A DNA stretch of 11,377 nucleotides from contig JAEWEI010000195.1 in the NCBI GenBank assembly GCA_023389545.1, forward strand, positions 1-11,377, written 5' to 3'. Positions within the stretch are counted from its first letter, which is position 1. Every line of letters begins with the position of its first letter. Shown here piece by piece: positions 1 to 11,377 of this stretch. The position numbers and the translations under genes were made by a program. This DNA comes from Actinomycetes bacterium. GTDB taxonomy: Bacteria > Actinomycetota > Actinomycetes > Actinomycetales > Cellulomonadaceae. A model generated the notes under the pieces. That model had not been told where the DNA came from, did no database searches, and worked only from the letters and a program-made list of their open reading frames with translations.

Positions 1-23
1 CCGGTGGCGCGGGGTTCTGTCAT
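1..23 (-). CDS. Possible 5' end of a gene running off the left edge
   Basis: An ATG on the minus strand at 23-21 opens a frame that stays open to the edge and reads MTEPRAT. It lies 13 nt after the stop codon of the small membrane protein gene and points the same way, so it could be the next gene of that operon. No Shine-Dalgarno sequence is visible before it, and a strong hairpin (34-57) lies just upstream. Only seven codons are visible, so neither its identity nor its reality can be settled here. Confidence 0.3.
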
Positions 24-33
24 GCCGAGCGGC

Positions 34-57
34 GGCTCAGGCGGGGACGCCTGAGCC
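34..57 (-). terminator. Perfect 10-bp hairpin on a stop codon; possible terminator
   Basis: Positions 34-43 and 48-57 are perfect reverse complements (GGCTCAGGCG and CGCCTGAGCC) around a 4-nt loop. The minus-strand stop codon of the small membrane protein gene (39-37) is part of the stem. No T-run follows on either strand, so this is not a classical intrinsic terminator. Actinobacterial terminators often lack a U-tract, so termination or mRNA 3'-end protection is plausible. A second small dyad, GCCG-CT-CGGC (33-24), follows directly. Confidence 0.45.
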
Positions 58-261
58 CGCGGGCAGCGGGCACACCCACTGCGCGTCCGACCACGACCAG
101 CGCGCGGTGACCTGCTGGCCGTCGACGTCGGCGCAGGCCGGGCGCCGGAGCCCGGCGGTGGCGTACCCGACCGCCAGGGACGCGCTGAGCAGCACCACCA
201 GCACGGTCATCGTGACGCGCAGCCAGCGCGGCTGCGGCACGTCGCCCTCGAGCGGGATCAC
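37..261 (-). CDS. Small single-pass membrane protein, unknown function
   Basis: This is a 74-residue protein of no family I recognise. A short, proline-containing N-terminus is followed by one hydrophobic segment (about residues 16-37, rich in V, L and A) that should be a membrane anchor or uncleaved signal. The remaining ~37 residues carry two cysteines (C43 and C64) and three tryptophans. If that part faces outside, the cysteines could form a disulfide. The GTG start (261-259) overlaps the TGA of the acetyltransferase gene as GTGA, the junction style used throughout this window. No Shine-Dalgarno sequence is visible, so translation is probably coupled. The only internal ATG lies inside the membrane segment and would cut it. 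Third-position GC and the shared operon support a real gene. Its role is unknown. Confidence 0.62.
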   Translation of the reverse strand: MIPLEGDVPQPRWLRVTMTVLVVLLSASLAVGYATAGLRRPACADVDGQQVTARWSWSDAQWVCPLPAGSGVPA

Positions 262-812
262 AGCGCGTCCGGCGCGGCCACGGCGCGCACGAGCATCGCC
301 ACGCGCACGGCGCCGCCGTTGGTGGCCTGCTCGCCGATCTGCTCGAACCCGAGCCGGCGGTGGAACGCGAGCGACTGCGGGTTCGGGGGGTCGAGGTTGA
401 CCTCGCAGGTCACCTCGTCGAGCCCGAGGACCCGGGCGCGCTGGGCCACGGCGTCGTGCAGCGATCGGCCGATGCCGCGGCCATGCGCCGCGGGCGCCAC
501 CACGATCCGGTCGACGTACGGCGTGCCTGGCCGGTGCTCGGAGAACCAGCGGTAGTTCTCGCTGCCGTAGTCGGCGCCGGGGGTGAGCGCGAGGACGAGG
601 CCTTGCGGCGCCCCGGAGCCGTCGTCGGCCACGAGGGCGAGGTCGCACCGGGGCAGGAGCGCTGCCAGGCCGTCGACGCCGAGGGCGTTCACAGCGGGCG
701 CGGCGGCGTCGTTGAGCGCCGCGAGCGCCGGGATGTCGCGAGGGAGGACGGGCCGCAGGGTGGGGGCGGCGGACGCCGGGAGCCCGGGCTGCGGGGCGGG
801 CGAGACGGTCAT
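258..812 (-). CDS. GNAT-family N-acetyltransferase
   Basis: This 184-residue protein has a single GNAT domain and probably transfers an acetyl group from acetyl-CoA to an amine; the substrate is unknown. The acetyl-CoA pyrophosphate loop is visible as AAHGRGIG (residues 108-115), after the strand YVDRIVVAP (99-107). The later part contains CEVNLDPPNPQSLAFHRRLGF (about 136-156), ending in the usual C-terminal GNAT strand. The combination NYRW, YVDRIVV and CEVNLDPPNP recalls the predicted acetyltransferases grouped as COG3818; I make that link from memory. The ATG (812-810) overlaps the stop of the upstream oxidoreductase gene as ATGA. The downstream membrane protein gene overlaps its own stop. 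There is no amino-acid-kinase domain. Nothing ties it to N-acetylglutamate synthesis apart from proximity to the arginine genes. Confidence 0.9.
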   Translation of the reverse strand: MTVSPAPQPGLPASAAPTLRPVLPRDIPALAALNDAAAPAVNALGVDGLAALLPRCDLALVADDGSGAPQGLVLALTPGADYGSENYRWFSEHRPGTPYVDRIVVAPAAHGRGIGRSLHDAVAQRARVLGLDEVTCEVNLDPPNPQSLAFHRRLGFEQIGEQATNGGAVRVAMLVRAVAAPDAL

Positions 813-1813
813 GGCAGCAGGAGGACCTTTCCGGTGGTGGCGCGGCCCTCGAGCGCGCGATGCGCGTCGGCGGCCTCCGCCAGAGGGTAGGCAGCGCCGA
901 CGCGCACGTCGAGCCCGCCTGCCGCGACGGCGGAGAACAGCTCGCCCGCCCGCCACAGGAGCTCCTCGCGGGTGGCGGTGTAGTGCGCGAGCGTCGGGCG
1001 GGTCAGGTAGAGGGAGCCGCCGGAGTTGAGCCGTTGCGGGTCGACGGGCGGCACCGGGCCGGAGGCGCCGCCGAAGAGCGCGAGGCCGCCACGGGGCCGC
1101 AGCGAGGCGAGCGAGGCCTCGAAGGTGCTGCGCCCGACGCCGTCGAAGACTGTGTGCACCCCGGCGCCGCCGGTGAGCTCGCGCGCTCGGGCGGGAAGGT
1201 CGGCGGTGAGGTCGGCCAGCTCGGTGTAGCGGATGACGTCGCTGGCGCCTGCCGCGCGGGAGAGCTCCTCCTTCTCGGGCGTGCCGACGGTGGTGAGGAC
1301 GCGGGCGCCGCGGGCGACGGCGAGCTGGGTGAGCAACAGCCCGACGCCGCCGGCTCCGGCGTGCACGAGCACGTCCTGGCCCGGGGTGACGGGGAACGTC
1401 GAGGCCACGAGGTAGTGGGCGGTCATCCCCTGCAGCGGGAGGGCGGCGGCGGTCGCGTCGTCGACGTCGTCCGGGACGGGCAGGGTGTCCCGGGCGGCGA
1501 CCACGACGAGCTCGGCGTAGGAGCCGGGCGCCGACGACCACGCCACGCGGTCGCCCACTGCCACGTCGGCGACGTCGGCGCCGACGTCGACCACGACCCC
1601 GGACCCCTCCGATCCGACGACGTGGGGGAAGGGCACGGTGTAGAGCCCGGACCGCCGGTAGGTGTCGATGAAGTTGACGCCGGCGGCGGACACGCGGACC
1701 AGCACGTCGCCCGGGCCGGGCTCCGGGTCCGGGACCTCGACCAGGCGGAGCACGTCGGGGCCTCCGGGGGCGAGTGCTTCGATGGCGCGCATGCACTCGG
1801 CAACGCGCTCCAC
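809..1813 (-). CDS. NADPH:quinone oxidoreductase (QorA/zeta-crystallin type)
   Basis: This is a cytosolic zinc-free medium-chain reductase that should transfer electrons from NADPH to quinones. Numbering from the internal Met at 1792, the N-terminal GroES-like domain holds NFIDTYRRSGLY (40-51), almost identical to E. coli QorA. The Rossmann nucleotide loop is AGAGGVG (145-151), followed by TVGTPEKEEL. SLYLTRPTLAHY (260-271) and the C-terminal GKVLLLP also match the family. The cysteine ligands for structural and catalytic zinc are absent, as expected. The start is uncertain. GGAAGGA (1827-1821, minus strand) lies 7 nt before the GTG at 1813, giving 334 residues. Homologues usually begin at MRAI (ATG 1792, 327 residues), and a further ATG lies at 1855. 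It is the first gene of a three-gene operon facing away from argC. Confidence 0.93.
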   Translation of the reverse strand: MERVAECMRAIEALAPGGPDVLRLVEVPDPEPGPGDVLVRVSAAGVNFIDTYRRSGLYTVPFPHVVGSEGSGVVVDVGADVADVAVGDRVAWSSAPGSYAELVVVAARDTLPVPDDVDDATAAALPLQGMTAHYLVASTFPVTPGQDVLVHAGAGGVGLLLTQLAVARGARVLTTVGTPEKEELSRAAGASDVIRYTELADLTADLPARARELTGGAGVHTVFDGVGRSTFEASLASLRPRGGLALFGGASGPVPPVDPQRLNSGGSLYLTRPTLAHYTATREELLWRAGELFSAVAAGGLDVRVGAAYPLAEAADAHRALEGRATTGKVLLLP

Positions 1814-1820
1814 CACGGGA

Positions 1821-1827
1821 TCCTTCC
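1821..1827 (-). promoter_or_regulatory. Ribosome binding site favouring the GTG start at 1813
   Basis: The minus strand reads GGAAGGA here, 4 nt before the GTG at 1816 and 7 nt before the in-frame GTG at 1813. It is the best Shine-Dalgarno match near the oxidoreductase gene. The ATG at 1792 has no comparable site at a usual distance (a GTGGAG lies 15 nt away). This favours a GTG start, although family alignments usually begin at the ATG. Confidence 0.5.
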
Positions 1828-1855
1828 GGCGGGGGACACGGGTCGTTGGGCGCAT

Positions 1856-1869
1856 GCCCTGGTCAGGGC
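1856..1869. promoter_or_regulatory. Inverted repeat upstream of the oxidoreductase gene
   Basis: GCCCTGGTCAGGGC is a perfect 6-bp inverted repeat with a 2-bp centre. It sits about 43 bp ahead of the GTG start of the oxidoreductase gene, within the divergent promoter region. It could be an operator for that operon, but no regulator gene lies nearby and a short GC dyad can arise by chance in such DNA. I found no convincing -10/-35 pair for the leftward promoter. Confidence 0.25.
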
Positions 1870-1926
1870 GCGGTGCGATAGTGGCCTAGGGCGACACAGC
1901 GACGCTCCAGATGGCGGAATGGTCGA

Positions 1927-1940
1927 CGCATCAAACTGCA
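1927..1940. promoter_or_regulatory. ARG box 1 (upstream ArgR half of tandem operator)
   Basis: CGCATCAAACTGCA fits the ArgR-binding pattern TGCAT-N4-ATGCA at 8 of 10 arm positions. It is A/T-richer than its surroundings. Its centre is 20 bp from the centre of the second box. If each box is extended to the usual 18 bp, they are 2 bp apart, the arrangement known for ArgR hexamers. It would cover the region just upstream of the argC -10 element. Confidence 0.6.
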
Positions 1941-1946
1941 CTCGGG

Positions 1947-1960
1947 TGTATGTTCATGCA
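1947..1960. promoter_or_regulatory. ARG box 2 (ArgR site abutting the argC start)
   Basis: TGTATGTTCATGCA matches the pattern TGCAT-N4-ATGCA at 9 of 10 arm positions, and its arms are nearly palindromic. It contains the likely -10 element and ends 1 nt before the ATG chosen for argC. ArgR bound here would block RNA polymerase directly. The repressor gene itself lies downstream in the same cluster. Confidence 0.72.
1949..1954 (+). promoter_or_regulatory. Putative -10 element of the argC promoter
   Basis: TATGTT keeps the key TA...T positions of a sigma-70-type -10 box. A start about 7 nt downstream would fall on or beside the A of the argC ATG at 1962, suggesting a leaderless transcript. No convincing -35 is seen at 16-18 bp. 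The nearest candidate is TCGACG (1923-1928) with an overlong 20-bp spacer. The call rests mainly on position and overlap with the ARG box. Confidence 0.42.
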
Positions 1961-1961
1961 C

Positions 1962-3026
1962 ATGACTTTCACGGTTGCCGTCGCGGGCGCCAGCGGCTAC
2001 GCCGGTGGCGAGATCCTGCGCGTGCTGCTCGGCCACCCCGACGCGAAGATCGGCGCGCTCACCGCCCACAGCAACGCGGGCACACCGCTGGGCGCGCACC
2101 AGCCGCACCTGCGCAGCCTCGCCGACCGCGTGCTGGCGCCCACCGCCGTGGACGAGCTCACCGGCCACGACGTCGTCGTCCTCGCGCTGCCGCATGGCGC
2201 CAGCGGCGAGGTCGCGGCCGCGCTCGCGGAGCGCGGCGACGAGGCGATCGTGCTCGACCTCGGCGCCGACCACCGGCTGACGGACGCGACCGCGTGGCAG
2301 GACTACTACGGCAGCGCGCACGCCGGCACCTGGCCCTATGGCCTGCCCGAGCTGCTGCACGCGGGGGAGCGGACCGCCGCCCAGCAGCGCGCCGAGCTGG
2401 CCTCCGCGCGTCGCATCGCCGTGCCCGGCTGCAACGTCACGGCCGTGACCCTGGGCCTGCAGCCTGGCGTCGCCGCGGGACTCATCGAGCCCACCGACCT
2501 GGTGGCCGTGCTCGCCAACGGGTACTCCGGCGCCGGCAAGAGCCTCAAGACGCACCTGCTCGCCAGCGAGGCCCTCGGCAGCGCGCAGCCGTACGCCGTG
2601 GGCGGCAGCCACCGGCACATCCCCGAGATCCGGCAGAACCTCACCGTCGCGGGCGCCCCCGACGTGACGATCTCCTTCACGCCGACCCTCGTGCCGATGT
2701 CGCGTGGCATCCTCGCGACCGCCACAGCACGCCTCGTGCCGGGGACCGACCCGGCCTCCGTGCGCCAGGCATGGGAGGCCGCCTACGCCGGCGAGCCCTT
2801 CGTGCATCTGCTGCCCGAGGGCGAGTGGCCCAGCACGGCGGCCACCCTGGGCGCCAACACGGCGCTGGTCCAGGTCGCCGTCGACGAGCGGGCCGGCCGC
2901 GTCGTCACCGTCACGGCCATCGACAACCTCGTCAAGGGGACCGCCGGCGGCGCCGTGCAGTCCCTCAACATCGCGCTCGGGCTGCCTGAGACCACAGGCC
3001 TCGCGCTGAACGGAGTCGCACCGTGA
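1962..3026 (+). CDS. argC: N-acetyl-gamma-glutamyl-phosphate reductase
   Basis: This enzyme reduces N-acetylglutamyl phosphate to N-acetylglutamate semialdehyde with NADPH, the third step to ornithine. The protein is 354 residues, a normal length. The N-terminal Rossmann fold begins [15 protein letters not shown]. Then come LALPHG, the [10 protein letters not shown] stretch, YGLPEL and the catalytic-cysteine motif VPGCN. The C-terminal half has [23 protein letters not shown] and [14 protein letters not shown], all typical of the family. The start is chosen at ATG 1962. ATGs also exist at 1956, 1950 and 1911, but the first two fall inside the ARG box and the 1911 frame would add an unfamiliar N-terminus. 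No clear Shine-Dalgarno sequence precedes it, which fits a leaderless message. It is the first gene of the arginine operon, and its stop overlaps the argJ start. Confidence 0.97.
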   Translation: MTFTVAVAGASGYAGGEILRVLLGHPDAKIGALTAHSNAGTPLGAHQPHLRSLADRVLAPTAVDELTGHDVVVLALPHGASGEVAAALAERGDEAIVLDLGADHRLTDATAWQDYYGSAHAGTWPYGLPELLHAGERTAAQQRAELASARRIAVPGCNVTAVTLGLQPGVAAGLIEPTDLVAVLANGYSGAGKSLKTHLLASEALGSAQPYAVGGSHRHIPEIRQNLTVAGAPDVTISFTPTLVPMSRGILATATARLVPGTDPASVRQAWEAAYAGEPFVHLLPEGEWPSTAATLGANTALVQVAVDERAGRVVTVTAIDNLVKGTAGGAVQSLNIALGLPETTGLALNGVAP

Positions 3027-4186
3027 CCGTCACCTCCCCCCGGGGCTTCCGGGCCGCCGGCGTCACCGCGGGGCTGAAGGCCTCCGGGCGCCCCGACCTC
3101 GCGCTCGTCGTCAACGATGGCCCACTGCACGTCGCCGCGGGCGTCTTCACCACGAACCGCGTGGTGGCCGCGCCGGTCGTGTGGTCGCGGCAGGCCATCG
3201 CCGACGGTGTCGCCCACGCCGTCGTGCTGAACTCCGGCGGCGCCAACGCCTGCACCGGCCCCGAGGGCTTCGCCGACACGCACCGCACCGCCGAGCACGT
3301 CGCGCAGGCCCTGGACACCTCGCCCGGCGACGTCCTGGTGTGCTCAACCGGGCTCATCGGGGAGCGGCTGCCGATGGGCGTGCTGCTGCCTGGCGTCGAC
3401 GCGGCCGTCGAGGCGCTCAGCGCGGACGGCGGCGGCGACGCGGCCACAGCGATCATGACCACCGACACCGTCGCCAAGACGGTGGCAGTCGCGGGCGACG
3501 GCTGGTCCGTGGGCGGCATCGCCAAGGGCGCGGGCATGCTGGCCCCAGGCCTGGCGACGATGCTCGTCGTGCTCACCACCGACGCCGTGCTCACCGCCCC
3601 CGAGGCGGACGCCGCGCTGAGAGCTGCCACCCGGACCACCTTCGACCGCGTCGACTCCGACGGCTGCATGTCCACCAACGACACGGTGCTGCTGCTCGCC
3701 TCAGGAGCCTCGGGCGTGGCGCCTGAGCCCGCTGTGTTCCTCGACGCGCTCACCCAGGCGTGCGCCGAGCTGGCCCGCGCGCTGGTCGCCGACGCCGAGG
3801 GCGCCAGCCACGACATCGCCGTGACAGTCGTCAACGCGAGCACCGAGGACGCCGCCGTGGCGGTGGCCCGTGCGGTCACCCGGTCCAACCTGTTCAAGGC
3901 GGCCGTCTTCGGCAACGACCCCAACTGGGGGCGGGTGCTCGCCGCCGCCGGCACCGTGCCCGTCGACGTCGCGCCGTTCGACGCCGAGCAGCTGGACGTC
4001 AGCATCAACGGCGTCCAGGTGTGCCGAGCCGGCGGCGTGGGGGAGGACCGCAGCCTCGTCGACCTGGCGTCGGCCCGTGAGGTGCAGGTGCTGGTCGACC
4101 TGCACGCCGGGGACGCCAGCGCCACGGTGTGGACCAACGACCTGACCCACGACTACGTGCACGAGAACAGCGCGTACTCGACGTGA
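3023..4186 (+). CDS. argJ: Bifunctional glutamate/ornithine N-acetyltransferase
   Basis: ArgJ moves the acetyl group from N-acetylornithine to glutamate, closing the acetyl cycle. Bifunctional forms also use acetyl-CoA as donor. The 387-residue precursor cleaves itself before a threonine that becomes the nucleophile. That site is visible as [14 protein letters not shown], with T179 as first residue of the beta chain. The oxyanion-hole motif STGLIG (108-113), [10 protein letters not shown] (211-220), GNDPNWGR (297-304) and the terminal ENSAYST are all intact. Cytosolic location is expected, since no signal peptide is seen. The GTG start overlaps the argC stop as GTGA. Sequence alone does not show whether it is bifunctional or only a transacetylase. 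Bifunctionality is inferred partly because no argA is seen here, although one could lie elsewhere. Confidence 0.97.
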   Translation: MTVTSPRGFRAAGVTAGLKASGRPDLALVVNDGPLHVAAGVFTTNRVVAAPVVWSRQAIADGVAHAVVLNSGGANACTGPEGFADTHRTAEHVAQALDTSPGDVLVCSTGLIGERLPMGVLLPGVDAAVEALSADGGGDAATAIMTTDTVAKTVAVAGDGWSVGGIAKGAGMLAPGLATMLVVLTTDAVLTAPEADAALRAATRTTFDRVDSDGCMSTNDTVLLLASGASGVAPEPAVFLDALTQACAELARALVADAEGASHDIAVTVVNASTEDAAVAVARAVTRSNLFKAAVFGNDPNWGRVLAAAGTVPVDVAPFDAEQLDVSINGVQVCRAGGVGEDRSLVDLASAREVQVLVDLHAGDASATVWTNDLTHDYVHENSAYST

Positions 4187-5192
4187 GCGACCACGGCATG
4201 AGCGAACAGAGTGACGAGGACTTCGTGTTCAACACCCGCACCGACCTGCGCGCCGACCAGAAGGCGGAGGTCCTGATCGAGGCGCTGCCGTGGCTGCAGC
4301 GCTTCAACGGCGCGCTCGTGGTCGTCAAGTACGGCGGGAACGCCATGATCGACGAGAAGCTCAAGCGCGCGTTCGCCGAGGACATGGTCTTCCTGCACCA
4401 GGTGGGCCTGCGCCCCGTGGTGGTGCACGGCGGCGGCCCGCAGATCAACACGATGCTCGACCGGCTCGGCATCGAGAGCGAGTTCCGCGGGGGCCTGCGG
4501 GTCACCACCCCCGAGGCGATGGACGTCGTGCGCATGGTGCTCACCGGGCAGGTGTCGCGTGAGCTCGTGGGCCTGCTCAACGCGCACGGCCCGCACGCCG
4601 TCGGCCTCTCCGGGGAGGACGGCGGCCTGCTCCAGGCCCGCCGCCGACACGCCGTGGTGGACGGGCAGCTCGTGGACGTGGGCCTGGTCGGCGATGTCGT
4701 CCAGGTCAACCCGTCGGCCGTGCTGGACCTGCTCGACGCCGGGCGGATCCCCGTGGTCTCCACAGTCGCGCCCGACATCGACGACCCCACGCACGTGCTC
4801 AACGTGAACGCCGACACGGCTGCCGCGGCGCTCGCGGTCGCCCTCGGCGCGCGCAAGCTCATCGTGCTCACCGACGTCGAGGGCCTGTACACGAGCTGGC
4901 CGGACCGCACATCACTGGTGCGCCGCATCCGGGCCAGTGAGCTCGCCGACCTGCTGCCCAGCCTCGACGCGGGCATGCGCCCCAAGATGGAGGCCTGTTG
5001 GCGCGCTGTCGAGGGCGGGGTCGGCCGGGCGCACGTGATCGACGGCCGTGAGCCGCACTCCATCCTCGTCGAGGTCTTCACGACCGAGGGCGTCGGCACG
5101 ATGGTGCTGCCCGACGACGAGCCGGTCCCGTCGCCTTTCACCGGCCAGCTGCCGGTGGTGGGCGTGGACGTGTCGAACATCGGAGGAACCCC

Positions 5193-5196
<4 letters not shown>
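4183..5196 (+). CDS. argB: Acetylglutamate kinase, probably arginine-inhibited
   Basis: ArgB phosphorylates N-acetylglutamate with ATP, the committed step in the cyclic pathway. Amino-acid-kinase motifs numbered from the [13 protein letters not shown] (46-55, K49 for ATP), VHGGGPQIN (81-89), the substrate arginine in GGLRVTT (103-109), [10 protein letters not shown] (207-216) and RPKMEA (266-271, K268). The ~40-residue N-terminal extension ending LPWLQRF, together with HVIDGR (284-289) and EGVGT (302-306), is known from hexameric kinases inhibited by arginine. About 28 residues follow the usual domain end; their function is unknown. The start is either GTG 4183, which overlaps the argJ stop as GTGA (337 residues, chosen), or ATG 4198 (332 residues). 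Neither has a strong ribosome site. Confidence 0.96.
5182..5187 (+). promoter_or_regulatory. Strong ribosome binding site for argD
   Basis: GGAGGA lies 5 nt before the GTG at 5193, inside the 3' end of argB. It is the clearest Shine-Dalgarno sequence in the arginine cluster, and it fixes the argD start although GTG overlaps the argB stop. It suggests argD can be initiated independently of translational coupling. Confidence 0.75.
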
Positions 5197-7934
<2,738 letters not shown>

Positions 7935-7951
7935 CCCCGTCCCACGACTCA

Positions 7952-7969
7952 CCGGCGCCCCCGCGCCGG
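7952..7969. other. GC hairpin in the argR-argG gap
   Basis: CCGGCGC (7952-7958) and GCGCCGG (7963-7969) form a perfect 7-bp stem with a CCCC loop, 17 nt after the argR stop. No T-run follows. It could be a partial terminator, an RNA processing or stability signal, or chance in GC-rich DNA. The downstream half of the gap (7978-8012) is clearly poorer in GC and may hold a promoter for argG, but no convincing -10/-35 pair is seen there. The best ARG-like match (TGCACACCTGAACA, 7971-7984) fits only 6 of 10 positions. Confidence 0.35.
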
Positions 7970-8012
7970 CTGCACACCTGAACAGTTTCCCTGCGATGAG
8001 AAGAGACATTCC

Positions 8013-10665
<2,653 letters not shown>

Positions 10666-10667
10666 GC

Positions 10668-11276
10668 ATGGTCGACGCCCAGCCCGCGGGGGGCGCTGGA
10701 GGAGGGGACGCGGCGGCACAAGTGGCCGCCCGCGTCCTCTCCGCGCGTCCCCGGCTGGGGCCCGTGCGCCTGGTGTGCGTCGACGGCCCGGCGGGCTCGG
10801 GCAAGTCGACGTTCGCCCGGGCGCTCGCGGAGGTGCTGCGATCCCAGGGCGCCCCGGCGGCGGTGATCGGCCTGGACGACCTCTACGAGGGGTGGTCGGG
10901 CCTGTCGGGGAGCCTGTGGCCCCGTCTCCGCGCGCAGGTCCTCGAGCCGTTGCGGCGCGGGCGCCCGGGGCGCTTCCAGCGGTACGACTGGGCGGCGGAG
11001 GGCTTCGCGGAGTGGGTCGACGTCCCCGTCCCGGCCGTGCTGGTGCTGGAGGGATGCGGGTCGGCGCGGCGCGCGGCCGACCCCGACGCGGTGCTCCGGG
11101 TGTGGGTCGAGGCCCCGGCGGGCCTGCGCCTGTCCCGCGGCCTGGAGCGTGACGGGGTGGGGATGCGGGATCACTGGGTGCAGTGGATGGCCGACGAGGC
11201 CGAGCACTTCGCGCAGGAGCGGACCCGTGAGCGGGCTGACGTCCGCCTCGACGCGTACGGCAAGATGTCGACATGA
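10668..11276 (+). CDS. Uridine-kinase-like P-loop NTPase
   Basis: This 202-residue protein has a Walker A loop DGPAGSGKST (39-48) after the strand VRLVCV. It then has GLDDLYEGWSG (68-78), where an aspartate probably acts as base or magnesium ligand. VLVLEGCG (125-132) is a Walker-B-like strand. An arginine-rich lid region follows around residues 154-168 (RLSRGLERDG). This layout is that of the uridine-kinase/phosphoribulokinase-like small kinases, so phosphorylation of a nucleoside or other small metabolite is likely. The substrate cannot be read from the sequence. The ATG lies 2 nt after the argH stop with no clear ribosome site, so translation may depend on readthrough from argH. Its stop overlaps the next gene as ATGA. 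Cytosolic location is expected. Confidence 0.88.
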   Translation: MVDAQPAGGAGGGDAAAQVAARVLSARPRLGPVRLVCVDGPAGSGKSTFARALAEVLRSQGAPAAVIGLDDLYEGWSGLSGSLWPRLRAQVLEPLRRGRPGRFQRYDWAAEGFAEWVDVPVPAVLVLEGCGSARRAADPDAVLRVWVEAPAGLRLSRGLERDGVGMRDHWVQWMADEAEHFAQERTRERADVRLDAYGKMST

Positions 11277-11377
11277 GCAGTGGCCCGACGGTCGAGGACG
11301 CGGACGGCGCAGCGGCGCCCGTCAGCCCGTCCCGCCTGCCGCTCGCCGCCTCTGCCGGCGGCCCCCGAGGCCCTGCT
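11273..11377 (+). CDS. 5' end of an unidentified gene running off the right edge
   Basis: ATG 11273 overlaps the kinase stop codon as ATGA and opens a frame with no stop for the remaining 35 codons. The visible N-terminus (MSSGPTVEDADG, then an Ala/Pro-rich stretch) is low-complexity and shows no domain, clear membrane segment or motif. The overlap makes it a credible further member of the argH-kinase transcript. In related actinobacteria a DNA repair glycosylase or tyrS often follows argH, but nothing visible confirms either. Confidence 0.55.
   Translation, partial: MSSGPTVEDADGAAAPVSPSRLPLAASAGGPRGPA

Noticed and set aside
258..812. The GNAT protein as an N-acetylglutamate synthase (short ArgA type).
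   Set aside because: It lies in a separate, divergent operon. Its motifs match a general predicted acetyltransferase family rather than the mycobacterial short ArgA, and ArgJ can supply acetylglutamate.
1908..1930. The stretch around GATGGCGGAATGGTCGACGC resembles the 5' half (D-arm) of a tRNA-Leu.
   Set aside because: No matching anticodon stem, variable arm, GTTC T-loop or acceptor 3' strand follows, and the region runs into the ARG boxes and argC. The likeness is probably chance; an integration-site remnant is unsupported.
1937..1950. TGCACTCGGGTGTA as a third ARG box.
   Set aside because: It overlaps both better sites and has C/G at the inner arm positions where A/T is expected. The 20-bp paired arrangement explains the region better.
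1911..1961. ATGs at 1911, 1950 and 1956 as the start of argC.
   Set aside because: The 1911 start adds an N-terminus unlike ArgC and would place both ARG boxes inside the coding sequence. The ATGs at 1950 and 1956 fall inside ARG box 2. ATG 1962 leads directly into the conserved Rossmann strand.
860..2989. Very long plus-strand open frame (709 codons) opposite the oxidoreductase gene and across argC.
   Set aside because: Its product is Arg/Gly/Ala-rich low-complexity sequence, it crosses the divergent promoter, and it is antisense or out of frame to well-recognised genes. It reflects the scarcity of stops in GC-rich DNA.
7971..7984. TGCACACCTGAACA as an ARG box before argG.
   Set aside because: It matches only 6 of 10 arm positions, with a poor right arm and no partner site 20-21 bp away.

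Overview
This window comes from a very GC-rich actinobacterial chromosome. The GC-rich third codon positions, GTG starts, GTGA/ATGA gene junctions and a one-block arginine cluster point to this. Protein wording such as the ArgJ C-terminus [10 protein letters not shown] and the ArgC start [15 protein letters not shown] suggests Actinomycetota. A Micrococcales/Cellulomonas-like host is my inference and was not tested.

Left part (about 1-1813, minus strand). A compact operon is read leftwards: a QorA-type NADPH:quinone oxidoreductase, a GNAT acetyltransferase and a 74-residue single-pass membrane protein, joined by 4-nt stop/start overlaps. A perfect 10-bp hairpin (34-57) sits on the stop codon of the last gene. 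A possible further gene start runs off the left edge.

Control region (1814-1961). This is the only sizeable gap before the arginine genes, and it separates the two divergent units. It holds two tandem ARG-box-like sites (1927-1940 and 1947-1960), with centres 20 bp apart, as expected for an ArgR hexamer. A -10-like TATGTT lies inside the second site, placed so that the argC transcript could start at or next to its ATG (leaderless).

Arginine cluster (1962-10665, plus strand): argC-argJ-argB-argD-argF-argR-argG-argH. ArgJ (bifunctional transacetylase), ArgB, ArgC and ArgD make ornithine through the cyclic acetyl route. ArgF makes citrulline, and ArgG plus ArgH convert it to arginine. ArgR, the arginine-sensing repressor, is encoded inside the cluster. 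ArgB carries marks of an arginine-inhibited enzyme, so control appears to act on both transcription and enzyme activity. Genes are coupled by overlaps or gaps of 1-2 nt, except for a 78-nt gap before argG that holds a GC hairpin.

Right edge (10668-11377). A small P-loop kinase of the uridine-kinase-like type follows argH by 2 nt. It overlaps by 4 nt the start of another gene that runs off the window.

I see no mobile element, CRISPR array, tRNA or rRNA gene, and no evidence of an undescribed system. The region looks like a well-ordered biosynthetic locus whose most notable parts are the argC control site and the two flanking coupled operons. No gene-free stretch exceeds 300 bases.
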